A stretch of 64,000 nt of DNA from Flagellimonas sp. MMG031 (GCF_040112705.1 NZ_CP157804.1:2350001-2414000), one strand, 5' to 3'. Shown: positions 1 to 9,687, counted from the first letter of the stretch. Numbers and translations: made by a program. Notes: a model not told the origin generated them from the letters alone.

Positions 1-281
1 GAGGAATCAAATTGATTCCCGAGCAAATTGAGAAAAAGCTATCGTCATTGATAGCCGCCCGATTCTTTGTGGCTGGACAGCCTGATGCAGCGCTTGGCCA
101 AAAGCTCATATTGATCATAGAGGCAGATTCATTGGACAAAGACAAGCTGTTTCAGCAAATGAAACGATTGTCAGGACTCTCCAAATATGAAATTCCCAAA
201 CAGATTTATGGTCTACAACGGTTCCCTGAAACCAAGACCCAAAAAATCGACCGTAAAAAAATATTGGAACAACTTAGCTAA
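1..281 (+). CDS. menE: MenE-like AMP-forming acyl-CoA ligase, C-terminal fragment
   Basis: This is the C-terminal lid domain of an ANL-superfamily ligase, cut by the left edge of the window. The frame is open to base 3, upstream of the first TTG at base 12, and reads GGIKLIPEQIEKKL, the usual hinge and start of the lid in o-succinylbenzoate-CoA ligases. Further on come FFVAGQPDAALGQK, KYEIPK and ETKTQKIDRKK; the lysine of the last motif matches the family's A10 catalytic lysine. MenE makes OSB-CoA from o-succinylbenzoate, CoA and ATP in menaquinone synthesis. The short, simple lid fits MenE better than acetyl- or fatty-acyl-CoA synthetases. The family call is safe, the exact substrate less so because the N-terminal domain is outside the window. 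Confidence 0.75.
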   Translation, partial: GIKLIPEQIEKKLSSLIAARFFVAGQPDAALGQKLILIIEADSLDKDKLFQQMKRLSGLSKYEIPKQIYGLQRFPETKTQKIDRKKILEQLS

Positions 282-314
282 GTTTCGTACATTCAAAAAT
301 TCAAAAAATCAACC

Positions 315-1658
315 ATGCGAAAAACCATTTTAGTAGTACTGCTTTTGCCATTTATGGCCATTTCCCAACAAATCCTTCCCGAAGTGGAGCGCGCAAGGGT
401 CGTGGATGAAATCCTGGAAGAACGTTTCAATAATTTGTTGCCCCAGTTGATGGACCAGGCTGGATTGGACATGTGGGTGTTGATTTCTAGGGAATACAAC
501 GAAGACCCCGTACTAAAAACAATGCTGCCCGCCACTTGGCTGAACGCAAGACGTAGAACCATTATTCTGTTTTACAGGGACAAGCAAAAGAATACCATAG
601 AAAAGTTGGCCGTGGCCCGTTATGATATTGGCAAGAGCATCAAGTCGGCTTGGGACAAGGAAAAGGAACCGGACCAGTGGAAGCGACTGATGCAGTTGAT
701 TACCGAACGGAATCCCGATAAAATCGGACTGAATTTTTCAAAAGACCACAATATTGCTGACGGTTTGGATAAGACCGATCACGATGAATTCATGGCCAAT
801 TTGCCTAAAAAACACCATTCAAAAGTAGTATCGGCAGAACAATTGGCCGTACGTTGGATAGAAACCCGTACCCCACGGGAAATGGCCATTTTTAATCAAT
901 TGGTAGATATCACCCACGATATTATTGCAGAGGCTTTTTCCGAAAAGGTCATCACCCCTGGCGTCACCACGACTACCGAGGTGGAATGGTGGATGCGTCA
1001 AAAAGTGACCGATTTGGGCTTGGAAACATGGTTTCACCCTACGGTAGATGTGCAACGTACCAGCGAGGAACTGGTGGGGCATCTGTATTCATTTTCTGGT
1101 AGGCCCGACGATGAAGTCATTCAGCGAGGTGATTTGCTACATTGCGATTTTGGAATCACTTATTTGCGCCTCAATACCGATTGCCAAGAATTGGCTTATG
1201 TTTTAAAGCCAGAGGAAACCGAAGCACCAGCATTTTTGGTGAACGCCCTGTATGATGGTAACCGTGTGCAGGACTTTTTGACTCAAAATATGGTGAAAGG
1301 GCGCGTGGGCAACGATATTTTGGCCAAAGCCTTGCAAGATGCCAAGGATGTAGGACTCAGACCTGCCATTTATACGCATCCCTTGGGATCTTATGGACAC
1401 TCTGCCGGAACCACCATAGGAATGTGGGATGCACAAGGCGGAGTAATGAAGGATGACGGAGCGAATTACCCCTTGAATCCTAATACGGCATACGCCATCG
1501 AACTAAATATAACAGTGAATATTCCAGAATGGAACAGGGATATCCGTATTATGTTGGAAGAAGCCGGTTTTTTTGGAGAAGATGGGTTTCGATATGTTAA
1601 TGGAAGACAAACCGAATTCTTGTTGATTCCGCGACCTAAGTCCCATTTAGGCAATTAG
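315..1658 (+). CDS. M24-family metallopeptidase (Xaa-Pro aminopeptidase-like), exported
   Basis: A 447-residue protein with an N-terminal signal peptide (MRKTILVVLLLPFMAISQ), so probably periplasmic. The C-terminal half is a pita-bread metallopeptidase fold. All five expected metal ligands can be placed: D278 (HCDFG), D289 (LNTD), H355 (THPLG, with the family's second histidine at GHS, H362), E396 (AIELN) and the glutamate of LEEAGF near 415. The N-terminal ~180 residues are the creatinase-like domain. Members remove N-terminal residues before proline or split dipeptides; the substrate here is not determined. It starts 33 bp after the menE stop in the same direction but looks functionally unrelated. 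Confidence 0.88.
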   Translation: MRKTILVVLLLPFMAISQQILPEVERARVVDEILEERFNNLLPQLMDQAGLDMWVLISREYNEDPVLKTMLPATWLNARRRTIILFYRDKQKNTIEKLAVARYDIGKSIKSAWDKEKEPDQWKRLMQLITERNPDKIGLNFSKDHNIADGLDKTDHDEFMANLPKKHHSKVVSAEQLAVRWIETRTPREMAIFNQLVDITHDIIAEAFSEKVITPGVTTTTEVEWWMRQKVTDLGLETWFHPTVDVQRTSEELVGHLYSFSGRPDDEVIQRGDLLHCDFGITYLRLNTDCQELAYVLKPEETEAPAFLVNALYDGNRVQDFLTQNMVKGRVGNDILAKALQDAKDVGLRPAIYTHPLGSYGHSAGTTIGMWDAQGGVMKDDGANYPLNPNTAYAIELNITVNIPEWNRDIRIMLEEAGFFGEDGFRYVNGRQTEFLLIPRPKSHLGN

Positions 1659-1736
1659 TTGGGTTGTTAAAATTTTGTAAGTAAAGTATCATTGAGCCAT
1701 TTATTTTCATAATTTAAGTAGCAAAATCCGACTGCT

Positions 1737-3476
1737 ATGAAAAATTTATGGGTGTTATTTTTGGTGATTACTACTTGCGCTTTTTCACAAACCGCAGAAC
1801 TTAAAACAATTCGAGGTACCATTACCGATGGAACCCGTCCCATTGAAGATGTGGCCATTTCCATTGAAGGAAGCCACGAGACCATCTTTTCAAATGAACT
1901 GGGAAACTACAGTATCGAGGCTAGAACAGGTGACATTCTCACCTATTCCTATACAGGTCTTAAAACTCTTCAAATTAAAGTGGAGGATGTGACCCAAATT
2001 TTGAATTTGGAAATGTTCCCTGATATCAATGACTTGGACGAGGTAGAGGTAACTGCCAGTAGAAGAAAGTCGCAAAAGGACTTAGCCGCAGAATATAAGA
2101 CGAATCCAAGAATTGTAAAAACGGCCTATGGGTATTTGGACACCGAAACCGCAGCGGGAAGAGTTAATGTGGTTCGTAAAGAGGATATCAATGCCATTTT
2201 TGTATGCTTGCTCGATTTCGCCAGAGTCAGAATACCTGGAATCGTGGTAACTGGCGACTGTACTTATGGAGGTGACATTTACGCAAGAGGTTTTGGGTCA
2301 ATAAACAACTCCGCACCTGTAATTTATGATATTGATGGATTGATTTTTACGGATACACCGCTTTGGTTCGATATCAACAATGCTGAGCGTATTGCTTTAA
2401 TTCAAAGCCTTTCCTTAACAGTCCCTTATGGTTTTGTTGGTGCTGGCGGGGTGATGGTCATCAACACCAAAACAGGAACTCCGGCCGCAACTCAGGTTGT
2501 GGACCAGGCACGTTTGCGCAATAATTATTTGCAACGGGACGTGCTTACCGAAAATCAGGTCCGACAAAATGCACCAGAGTATTTAAAGGAGTTTGCCAAT
2601 AGCTCATCTATGGCAGAATCAAGAGAAATCTTTGAACGATATGCCGGTAGCTATTCGAATTCATCTTACTTTATTTTGGATGCCGTTCAACACTTTTCAA
2701 AAAGATGGAAAGCCTACGATATGGCAGACGCCATTGTGGACGAACATTGGAAACGAATGGAAACCAACCCGGTATTGCTAAAAACCTTGGCGTATTTCTA
2801 TGAAGAGCAAGGGCGTTTCGACAAGGCCAATGACATTTATAAGGAGGTATTTATTTTACGACCAAATTATGTGCAAAGCTATCTGGATATGGCCAAGAGT
2901 TATAGGACCGCTGGGCAAATAAAACAAGCCGCTTCCATCTTCGCCCGTTACGAATATTTGGTCGATGAAGAGTTTTTACCAGATGGAGAAAATGATTTTG
3001 CCACCATCTTCCAAAGGGAGTACAATAACCTATTGACCTTGGAAAGAAAAGCCATTTTAAATGATGGAGGAGAAAAGTCCTTGTATGTTGCCGAAGAAGA
3101 TTTTAATGGGACCCGTTTGGTATTTGAATGGAGTGATGGGGAAGCAGAGTTTGATTTGATGTTCGTTAATCCCGAGAACCAATATTACACTTGGAAGCAT
3201 AGCTTGGCCGATAATGCTGAGGAAATCATGAACGAGAAAAATCTGGGCTACAATATAAAGGAGTACCTCATAGATGGTTCGCTCCCCGGACTTTGGAAAG
3301 TCAACATCAACTATAAAGGCAACAAGAGTTTGACACCATCTTACTTAAAAGCGACCATTTATACCGATTACGGCACCCCAAACCAAAAAATGGACATCAA
3401 AGTTTTCCGTTTGGGCCTAAAGAATGTGTATCAGGAGCTCTTTAAGATCAACGCACCAAGTGTGGTTTCAAATTAG
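1737..3476 (+). CDS. Exported protein with carboxypeptidase-regulatory, TonB-plug and TPR regions, no barrel
   Basis: 579 residues with a signal peptide (cleavage after about AFSQ). Residues ~23-100 are a carboxypeptidase-D regulatory-like beta-sandwich, as found at the front of Bacteroidota TonB receptors. Residues ~140-248 look like a receptor plug (IYARGFGSINNSAPVIYDIDG, ending VMVINTKTG). In a true receptor a 22-strand barrel of 500 or more residues follows. Here residues ~344-410 are TPR-like helices (AYFYEEQGRFDKANDIYKEV, then MAKSYRTAGQIKQAASIF) and the last ~140 residues are beta-rich. It may be a periplasmic or outer-membrane accessory protein that reuses the plug; its function is unknown. 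It converges with the next gene with only 1 bp between the stops. Confidence 0.72.
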   Translation: MKNLWVLFLVITTCAFSQTAELKTIRGTITDGTRPIEDVAISIEGSHETIFSNELGNYSIEARTGDILTYSYTGLKTLQIKVEDVTQILNLEMFPDINDLDEVEVTASRRKSQKDLAAEYKTNPRIVKTAYGYLDTETAAGRVNVVRKEDINAIFVCLLDFARVRIPGIVVTGDCTYGGDIYARGFGSINNSAPVIYDIDGLIFTDTPLWFDINNAERIALIQSLSLTVPYGFVGAGGVMVINTKTGTPAATQVVDQARLRNNYLQRDVLTENQVRQNAPEYLKEFANSSSMAESREIFERYAGSYSNSSYFILDAVQHFSKRWKAYDMADAIVDEHWKRMETNPVLLKTLAYFYEEQGRFDKANDIYKEVFILRPNYVQSYLDMAKSYRTAGQIKQAASIFARYEYLVDEEFLPDGENDFATIFQREYNNLLTLERKAILNDGGEKSLYVAEEDFNGTRLVFEWSDGEAEFDLMFVNPENQYYTWKHSLADNAEEIMNEKNLGYNIKEYLIDGSLPGLWKVNINYKGNKSLTPSYLKATIYTDYGTPNQKMDIKVFRLGLKNVYQELFKINAPSVVSN

Positions 3477-3477
3477 A

Positions 3478-5106
3478 TTATACTTGTAACACTCCCATAT
3501 TAAAAGCTTTTTCGATTGACGCATGGTTTGCTGCCTCAATGCCCATCGAAATCCATTTACGGGTATCCAAGGGGTCGATTATGGCATCCGTCCAAAGTCT
3601 AGCAGCAGCGTAGTACGGCGATATTTGGTCGTCGTACCGCTGTTTGATTTGGTCAAAAAGTTCCTTTTCTTTTTCGGCGTCCACTGCTTTGCCACTTTTT
3701 TCCAAACTCGCTTTTTCAATCTGGAGCAATACTTTAGCGGCAGAGTTTCCGCTCATTACGGCCAATTCAGCGCTCGGCCAGGCTACAATCAAACGAGGGT
3801 CGTAGGCCTTTCCGCACATGGCATAATTCCCAGCTCCGTAGCTGTTTCCAATCACAACGGTAAATTTGGGCACTACCGAATTGCTCACCGCATTCACCAT
3901 TTTGGCACCATCTTTAATAATGCCGCCATGCTCGCTTTTGCTACCCACCATAAATCCGGTCACATCCTGTAAAAACACCAAAGGGATTTTCTTTTGGTTA
4001 CAATTGGCGATAAATCGAGTGGCCTTGTCGGCAGAATCGGAATAAATCACCCCGCCAAATTGCATCTCACCCTTTTTGGTCTTCACCACTTTACGCTGAT
4101 TGGCCACAATGCCCACGGCCCAGCCGTCGATTCGGGCGTAACCTGTCAATATGGTCTGTCCGTAGCCTTCTTTGTACTGTTCAAATTCGGAATCGTCCAC
4201 CAATCGTTTAATGATTTCCAACATATCGTACTGGTCGCTTCGTGAAGCGGGCAAGATTCCGAAAATATCATCAGGATTTTCTGCTGGAGGCTTGGCTTCG
4301 GAACGGTTGAATCCCGCCTTATCAAAATCGCCAATTTTATCCACAATATTTTTGATTTTATCCAAGGCATCCTTGTCATCTTTCGCCTTGTAATCCGTAA
4401 CACCGCTAATTTCGGAATGCGTAGTGGCTCCACCCAAGGTTTCATTGTCGATACTCTCCCCAATGGCCGCCTTTACCAGATAACTGCCAGCCAAAAAGAT
4501 GCTTCCCGTTTTATCCACAATCAACGCTTCGTCGCTCATAATGGGCAAGTATGCTCCACCGGCCACACAGCTTCCCATGACCGCGGCAATTTGGGTAATG
4601 CCCATGCTGCTCATAACGGCATTGTTCCTAAAAATGCGTCCAAAATGTTCCTTGTCGGGAAAAATTTCGTCTTGCATGGGTAGATAAACCCCAGCGCTGT
4701 CCACCAAATAAATAATGGGCAGTTTGTTCTCAATGGCAATTTCTTGGGCTCGCAGGTTCTTTTTTCCGGTAATGGGAAACCATGCTCCGGCCTTAACGGT
4801 CGCATCATTGGCCACTACCACACACTGCTTTCCTTGAACATGACCTACTTTTACCACAACGCCTCCAGAAGGGCATCCTCCGTGCTCTTTGTACATATCT
4901 TCACCAGCAAATGCACCGATTTCTATGGCTTCGGCATCGTCATCCAACAGATATTCGATACGCTCCCTAGCGGTCATTTTGCCTTTGGCATGGTGTTTTT
5001 CGATACGGCTTTTACCGCCACCGAGTTTTATTTGGGCGAGTCTACGTTTCAACTCGGACAATTTTAGCTTATTCTGGTCTTCGTTTTTATTGAAGTTTAA
5101 ATCCAT
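3478..5106 (-). CDS. Acyl-CoA carboxylase carboxyltransferase (beta) subunit, methylcrotonyl-CoA type
   Basis: 542 residues spanning the complete two-lobed carboxyltransferase of biotin-dependent acyl-CoA carboxylases. The N-terminal lobe has KMTARERIEYLLD, GGCPSGG and SAGVYLPMQDEIFPDKEHFG; the C-terminal lobe has QDVTGFMVGSKSEHGGIIKDGAKM and NSYGAGNYAMCGKAYDPR. The PDKEHFGRIF segment is typical of methylcrotonyl-CoA carboxylase (leucine breakdown), where the enzyme moves CO2 from carboxybiotin to the acyl-CoA. Propionyl-CoA or a broader acyl-CoA specificity is possible. The biotin carboxylase/BCCP subunit is not adjacent, so the alpha subunit must be encoded elsewhere. Start at the ATG before MDLNFNKNED. 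Confidence 0.88.
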   Translation of the reverse strand: MDLNFNKNEDQNKLKLSELKRRLAQIKLGGGKSRIEKHHAKGKMTARERIEYLLDDDAEAIEIGAFAGEDMYKEHGGCPSGGVVVKVGHVQGKQCVVVANDATVKAGAWFPITGKKNLRAQEIAIENKLPIIYLVDSAGVYLPMQDEIFPDKEHFGRIFRNNAVMSSMGITQIAAVMGSCVAGGAYLPIMSDEALIVDKTGSIFLAGSYLVKAAIGESIDNETLGGATTHSEISGVTDYKAKDDKDALDKIKNIVDKIGDFDKAGFNRSEAKPPAENPDDIFGILPASRSDQYDMLEIIKRLVDDSEFEQYKEGYGQTILTGYARIDGWAVGIVANQRKVVKTKKGEMQFGGVIYSDSADKATRFIANCNQKKIPLVFLQDVTGFMVGSKSEHGGIIKDGAKMVNAVSNSVVPKFTVVIGNSYGAGNYAMCGKAYDPRLIVAWPSAELAVMSGNSAAKVLLQIEKASLEKSGKAVDAEKEKELFDQIKQRYDDQISPYYAAARLWTDAIIDPLDTRKWISMGIEAANHASIEKAFNMGVLQV

Positions 5107-5168
5107 TCTCTGTCAAATTCTTTTAGCAGGTTAAAGATAAGGAGTTATAATCATTACTTTTGAACTAT

Positions 5169-6152
5169 ATGGATACCAAAATACGATGGGGCATTGTAGG
5201 CCCAGGAAAAATTGCAAGAAAATTTGTTTCGGACCTTTTGTTGGTCGATGATGCCGAACTTACGGCCGTGGCTTCCCGATCTCTGGAACGGGCTCAAGAA
5301 TTCGCTAACGAATATGGCGCCAAGCATAGCTTTGGCAGTTATGACGAACTGTTTGAATCCGGTACGGTTGATGTGGTGTACGTGGCCACCCCACATAATT
5401 TCCATAAAGAATTATCTATAAAAGCATTGCAACACGGTATTGGGGTACTATGTGAAAAACCGCTCGGTGTGAATAGGGCAGAGGTGGAAGCGCAAGTCGA
5501 AGCTTCAAAAAAACATAGGGCTTTTTTGATGGAAGCCATGTGGTCACGTTTTAATCCATCCATTCAGAAATTGAAACAAATGGTGGATGCAGGCGAAATA
5601 GGAGACCTTAAGTACATTCATGCCGATTTTGCTTTCTATGCTTTGGATAGGGATGAAGATTCACGATTGCTCAATCCCAATCTTGCTTCAGGGACTTTGT
5701 TGGATATTGGAATTTATCCCATTTTCCTATCCTATCTGTTGTTGGGGATGCCCACTGAAATTATGGCAAAGGCCAAGTTTCATAAGAATGGTACCGAACT
5801 CCAGACCAGTATGATTTTTGATTATCCAAATGCACAATCCATCCTCTACAGCGGTTTTACCAGCAATTCCAAAATGGAGGCAGAAATTTCGGGCACAAAG
5901 GGACAAGTACACTTAAATCCCAGATGGCATGAGGCGGATGGATATACCTTCATTCAAAATGATGAAAGTTCCAAGGTTGACCTTCCTTTAAAAGGCATCG
6001 GGTATTACTACGAGATCTTGGAAGTGCACCAATGTTTGCGGAAGAATACCATAGAAAGTGACCTTTGGTCACATCAAAACAGCTTGGATTTGGCTGAGTT
6101 GTTGGACAGTGTACGGAATAAATGCGGAGTAAGCTTTCCTTTTGAAACATAA
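5169..6152 (+). CDS. Gfo/Idh/MocA-family oxidoreductase
   Basis: 327 residues from the ATG at 5169 (MDTKIRWGIVGPGKIA); an in-frame TTG nine bases upstream is less likely. The N-terminal Rossmann fold has the NAD(P)-binding GIVGPGKIARKF. CEKPLGVN is the family's EKP motif, whose lysine contacts cofactor and substrate, and LDIGIYPI sits where the catalytic region of the alpha/beta domain is expected. Members oxidise or reduce sugars, inositols or diols (for example trans-1,2-dihydrobenzenediol dehydrogenase-like proteins). No signal peptide, so cytoplasmic, unlike the Tat-exported family member at 46218. No neighbouring sugar pathway gives a substrate. Confidence 0.86.
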   Translation: MDTKIRWGIVGPGKIARKFVSDLLLVDDAELTAVASRSLERAQEFANEYGAKHSFGSYDELFESGTVDVVYVATPHNFHKELSIKALQHGIGVLCEKPLGVNRAEVEAQVEASKKHRAFLMEAMWSRFNPSIQKLKQMVDAGEIGDLKYIHADFAFYALDRDEDSRLLNPNLASGTLLDIGIYPIFLSYLLLGMPTEIMAKAKFHKNGTELQTSMIFDYPNAQSILYSGFTSNSKMEAEISGTKGQVHLNPRWHEADGYTFIQNDESSKVDLPLKGIGYYYEILEVHQCLRKNTIESDLWSHQNSLDLAELLDSVRNKCGVSFPFET

Positions 6153-6218
6153 TCCTTAATAATAACTTTACATTATCCCGATTTTTCCGATATTTGAACC
6201 TCTTCAGAAATATACACA

Positions 6219-6401
6219 ATGGGAATGAATAAGAATACAGTGCTGGCCTACGCAACTTGGATCATGATTTTGGTCGGCTTGGGAATGATTGCACTTGGAG
6301 CGTTTAAGTATGATGAAGTGGCAGGATATGGTTTCGCTGCCGTAGGAATAGGTTTTTTTGCCGTAGCATGGGTATTCAATGCCCTTAAAGGCCGAGTTTA
6401 G
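6219..6401 (+). CDS. Small two-helix membrane protein (CAL67264-type)
   Basis: A 60-residue protein with two predicted transmembrane helices (about residues 9-31 and 36-55) joined by a short polar loop (KYDEVAG) and ending in a basic KGRV. It resembles a small conserved Flavobacteriaceae membrane protein family known as CAL67264; that assignment is from memory of the family pattern. Function unknown. It sits 32 bp ahead of ettA in the same direction and may share its transcript. Confidence 0.7.
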   Translation: MGMNKNTVLAYATWIMILVGLGMIALGAFKYDEVAGYGFAAVGIGFFAVAWVFNALKGRV

Positions 6402-6433
6402 CCTCTTTTCACAAACAATTTAATTTAAAGTAG

Positions 6434-8125
6434 ATGTCAGACGATAAGAAAGTCATTTTTTCCATGTCTGGGGTAACCAAGACCTATAAATCGGCCAACA
6501 CCCCTGTACTCAAAAATATTTACCTAAGTTTTTTCTACGGGGCCAAGATCGGGATTTTGGGTCTCAATGGTTCGGGTAAATCCACCTTGTTGAAAATCAT
6601 TGCCGGGGTAGATAAGAACTATCAGGGCGATGTGGTCTTCTCTCCTGGGTATTCCGTCGGATACTTGGAACAGGAACCACAATTGGATGAAAACAAGACC
6701 GTACTCGAGGTGGTGAAGGAAGGCGTTGCCGAAACCGTTGCCATTTTGGACGAATACAACAAAATCAACGATATGTTCGGTCTGCCAGAGGTGTACGAGG
6801 ACCCGGACAAGATGCAAAAGTTGATGGACAAGCAGGCGGCCCTGCAAGACCAAATTGATGCCTCCAATGCATGGGAGTTGGATACGAAGTTGGAGATCGC
6901 CATGGATGCGCTCCGTACCCCAGAATCAGATAAAAAAATCAGTGTACTCTCTGGTGGTGAGCGTAGAAGGGTGGCCCTTTGCCGTTTGCTGTTGAAAGAA
7001 CCCGATGTTTTGCTATTGGATGAGCCTACCAACCACTTGGATGCCGAATCGGTACATTGGTTGGAACATCACTTGGCACAATATAAAGGAACGGTAATCG
7101 CCGTGACCCACGACCGTTATTTCCTGGATAACGTAGCGGGATGGATTTTGGAACTCGACCGAGGTGAAGGAATCCCATGGAAAGGAAACTACTCGAGTTG
7201 GTTGGACCAAAAGGCCAAACGCTTGGAGCAAGAGAGCAAACAGGCAAGCAAGCGTCAAAAAACTTTGGAACGAGAGCTAGAGTGGGTGCGCCAAGGAGCG
7301 AAGGGAAGACAGGCCAAACAAAAGGCCCGTTTGAACAATTACGACAAACTCCTTAGCCAAGACCAAAAACAGATGGAGGAGAAGTTGGAGATTTACATTC
7401 CTAATGGCCCCCGTTTAGGTACCAATGTTATCGAGGCAAAGGATGTCAGCAAGGCATTTGGCGATAAATTGCTGTACGAAAATCTCAATTTTAAACTACC
7501 ACAGGCGGGCATTGTGGGTATTATTGGGCCCAATGGAGCGGGAAAGACTACCATTTTTAGAATGATCATGGGTGAAGAAACTCCTGATAAAGGAGAATTT
7601 ATTGTTGGGGATACCGCTAAGTTGGCCTACGTAGACCAGTCCCATTCCAATATAGATCCTGAAAAAACCATCTGGGAAAACTTCAGCGATGGTCAGGAAC
7701 TGATTATGATGGGAGGGAAGCAAGTGAATTCAAGAGCCTACCTAAGCCGTTTTAACTTTTCCGGAAGCGAACAGAACAAGAAAGTAAACATGCTTTCGGG
7801 AGGGGAACGTAACCGTTTGCATTTGGCGATGACCCTAAAAGAGGAGGGGAACGTATTGCTGTTGGATGAGCCCACCAATGATTTGGATGTAAACACATTA
7901 CGTGCCTTGGAAGAAGGTTTGGAAAATTTTGCGGGTTGTGCCGTGATCATTTCCCACGACAGATGGTTCTTGGATAGGATTTGTACCCACATTCTTGCTT
8001 TTGAAGGCGACTCGCAAGTGTATTTCTTTGAAGGTTCGTTCTCAGATTATGAGGAGAACAAAAAGAAACGCTTGGGAACAGATATTATGCCCAAGCGTAT
8101 CAAGTACAAAAAATTGATTCGTTAA
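6434..8125 (+). CDS. ettA: Energy-dependent translational throttle protein EttA (ABC-F ATPase)
   Basis: 563 residues, near the usual EttA length, with two ABC cassettes and no membrane domain. Cassette 1 has Walker A GLNGSGKS (K49), signature LSGGERRR and Walker B LLLDEPTNHLD. Cassette 2 has GPNGAGKT (K371), LSGGERNR and LLLDEPTNDLD. The linker contains the basic WVRQGAKGRQAKQKAR stretch that contacts the P-site tRNA in ABC-F proteins. EttA binds the ribosomal E site and gates the first peptide bond according to the ATP/ADP ratio. The Walker and signature motifs are complete, so it should be active. The short C-terminus lacks the long coiled coil of Uup. Confidence 0.95.
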   Translation: MSDDKKVIFSMSGVTKTYKSANTPVLKNIYLSFFYGAKIGILGLNGSGKSTLLKIIAGVDKNYQGDVVFSPGYSVGYLEQEPQLDENKTVLEVVKEGVAETVAILDEYNKINDMFGLPEVYEDPDKMQKLMDKQAALQDQIDASNAWELDTKLEIAMDALRTPESDKKISVLSGGERRRVALCRLLLKEPDVLLLDEPTNHLDAESVHWLEHHLAQYKGTVIAVTHDRYFLDNVAGWILELDRGEGIPWKGNYSSWLDQKAKRLEQESKQASKRQKTLERELEWVRQGAKGRQAKQKARLNNYDKLLSQDQKQMEEKLEIYIPNGPRLGTNVIEAKDVSKAFGDKLLYENLNFKLPQAGIVGIIGPNGAGKTTIFRMIMGEETPDKGEFIVGDTAKLAYVDQSHSNIDPEKTIWENFSDGQELIMMGGKQVNSRAYLSRFNFSGSEQNKKVNMLSGGERNRLHLAMTLKEEGNVLLLDEPTNDLDVNTLRALEEGLENFAGCAVIISHDRWFLDRICTHILAFEGDSQVYFFEGSFSDYEENKKKRLGTDIMPKRIKYKKLIR

Positions 8126-8140
8126 ATGAAAATGGAGGAA

Positions 8141-8815
8141 TTATTCTGCTCTACCGAGATTTTTGATGCCTTCCTCCAATAATCTTTTGGCTTTTTCAAG
8201 ATAAGCTCTTTGATGCGCCGATAAACTGTTCGGGTCTTCCCCAGCAGCAGTCGGACCAATGGAATTGGAAAGTTCTATCAATTGGTCAATGGCTTGTTCC
8301 GCAGATTTGAGCTTGTCATCGGCGTGTTTTTCAAAGACTTTGATCATTTCCATTTCCATCGCGGCCACGGAAGCTGTTTCGGTGGTTGGCTCTCCATCTT
8401 CGGTTTCATCCGAAAAACTTACGGTTTCTTCAACAGTGCTGGAAGTACCGAGAGTGCATTCATCGATGATGGTAATCAATTCATTGATTTCGCCAACGGC
8501 CTTTTTGGTAAAGAATCGACCAGCTTCCCAATCAATCGGTTCAACGGCCTTGTCCAAAGTTTCCATAGCATCCAAGGTTTTGTTCTTGGCTTTGTTACAA
8601 TTGCATTCCGCCATAAAATCTTCTGATTTTTCCAAAGCTGTCAAAGCTCTTTCGGCATAATACATTTGATGTTCAAAGTTGGTGGCTTCCATCGCTTTTT
8701 TGCCATGGCTCAGCGCATAGGTAACTTTTGAATAGAAATTATCACATTGGGCGTAGGTAGCCTGTGCCGCAAAAATCAGCACAAAAACTACTAGAACATG
8801 GGATTTGGGAACCAT
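8141..8815 (-). CDS. Exported helical protein of unknown function
   Basis: 224 residues with a signal peptide (cleaved near ATYAQ). The mature part is predicted almost wholly helical, with conserved-looking cysteines (QCDNF, ECNCNKA, DECTLG) that could form disulfides in the periplasm, and an acidic middle (SDETEDGEPTTE). The helices resemble a helical-bundle or TPR-like scaffold (MYYAERALTALEKSEDF). I do not recognise a family. It converges with ettA, 15 bp between the stops, with no clear terminator hairpin between them. Confidence 0.6.
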   Translation of the reverse strand: MVPKSHVLVVFVLIFAAQATYAQCDNFYSKVTYALSHGKKAMEATNFEHQMYYAERALTALEKSEDFMAECNCNKAKNKTLDAMETLDKAVEPIDWEAGRFFTKKAVGEINELITIIDECTLGTSSTVEETVSFSDETEDGEPTTETASVAAMEMEMIKVFEKHADDKLKSAEQAIDQLIELSNSIGPTAAGEDPNSLSAHQRAYLEKAKRLLEEGIKNLGRAE

Positions 8816-8886
8816 ATTAAAGTGTATTTGATTTGGTTGTTAAGTTCGTAATGCTAACGGTGAAGTTAGGACATTATTTCATTTGA

Positions 8887-9687
8887 TTAGTAATCTTCGT
8901 TCGGGTACCAGTCCAATTGCACCACTTCAATGGAGGAGTCACCCTGGTTTACCAGCGTTTTAAATTTTTCCACATCGCTCACCTCCGGTCTTCCCCTAAA
9001 GTGATACGGATACACTTGGTCCGGCTTGAACTCCAACACGGCATCCGCAGCGCTTTCCACGGTCATGGTGTAGGGAAGGTTCATGCATACAAAGGCTTTG
9101 TCGATATTTTCCAATGCGCGCATTTCTGGAATATCTTCCGTATCGCCCGAAAAGTAGATGCGTTCATCACCGAACGTAAAGACATAGCCATTTCCTCTGC
9201 CTTTCACGTGAAAGTCTTTGGCTTCTTCACGAAGGTTGTACATGGGAATGGCCTTTACTGTGAACCCTGCCATTTGCTTGGTTTCACCATTATTGATAAC
9301 AGTGGTTTTGGATGAGAGGTTTTCCTCCATTTGCATTTTCACAGCTTCGGGAGCAATAATTTGCACCCCTTCCAGATTTAGTGCGTTAAGGGTTTCGGGA
9401 TTAAAGTGGTCACCGTGTATATCCGTAATAAATATCATATTTGGTGATGGTTGCCCTTCAAAAGCAGCTTCGCCACCAACAGGGTCTATATATATGGTAT
9501 GTCCGTCCCACTCGATTACAGCAGTGGCATGTTCAATAGGCGTGATTTTGGCAGGGTCCGTAGTGGTCGTCATTTCAGTGACCGTTTCTTCCATTTCGGT
9601 GGAGGAGTCCTTTTTTTCGGTTTTCTCCTTACAGGAATTCAGAACAAGGAGCAATGCTGTGGCTGTAATCAAGAATTTTCTTTTCAT
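8887..9687 (-). CDS. MBL-fold metal-dependent hydrolase, lipoprotein
   Basis: 267 residues from ATG 9687, which gives a lipoprotein signal with lipobox LNSC (C19); an upstream in-frame start at 9774 would add 29 residues ahead of the signal and is rejected. After a Thr/Glu-rich linker comes a metallo-beta-lactamase fold: IYIDPVGG, the metal-binding TDIHGDHFN, FSGDTEDI with its bridging aspartate, and a last histidine in YPYHFRGR. This is the compact UlaG-like/MBL type that hydrolyses esters, lactones or phosphodiesters. It is probably anchored facing the periplasm. Substrate unknown; no partner gene is adjacent. Confidence 0.82.
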   Translation of the reverse strand: MKRKFLITATALLLVLNSCKEKTEKKDSSTEMEETVTEMTTTTDPAKITPIEHATAVIEWDGHTIYIDPVGGEAAFEGQPSPNMIFITDIHGDHFNPETLNALNLEGVQIIAPEAVKMQMEENLSSKTTVINNGETKQMAGFTVKAIPMYNLREEAKDFHVKGRGNGYVFTFGDERIYFSGDTEDIPEMRALENIDKAFVCMNLPYTMTVESAADAVLEFKPDQVYPYHFRGRPEVSDVEKFKTLVNQGDSSIEVVQLDWYPNEDY

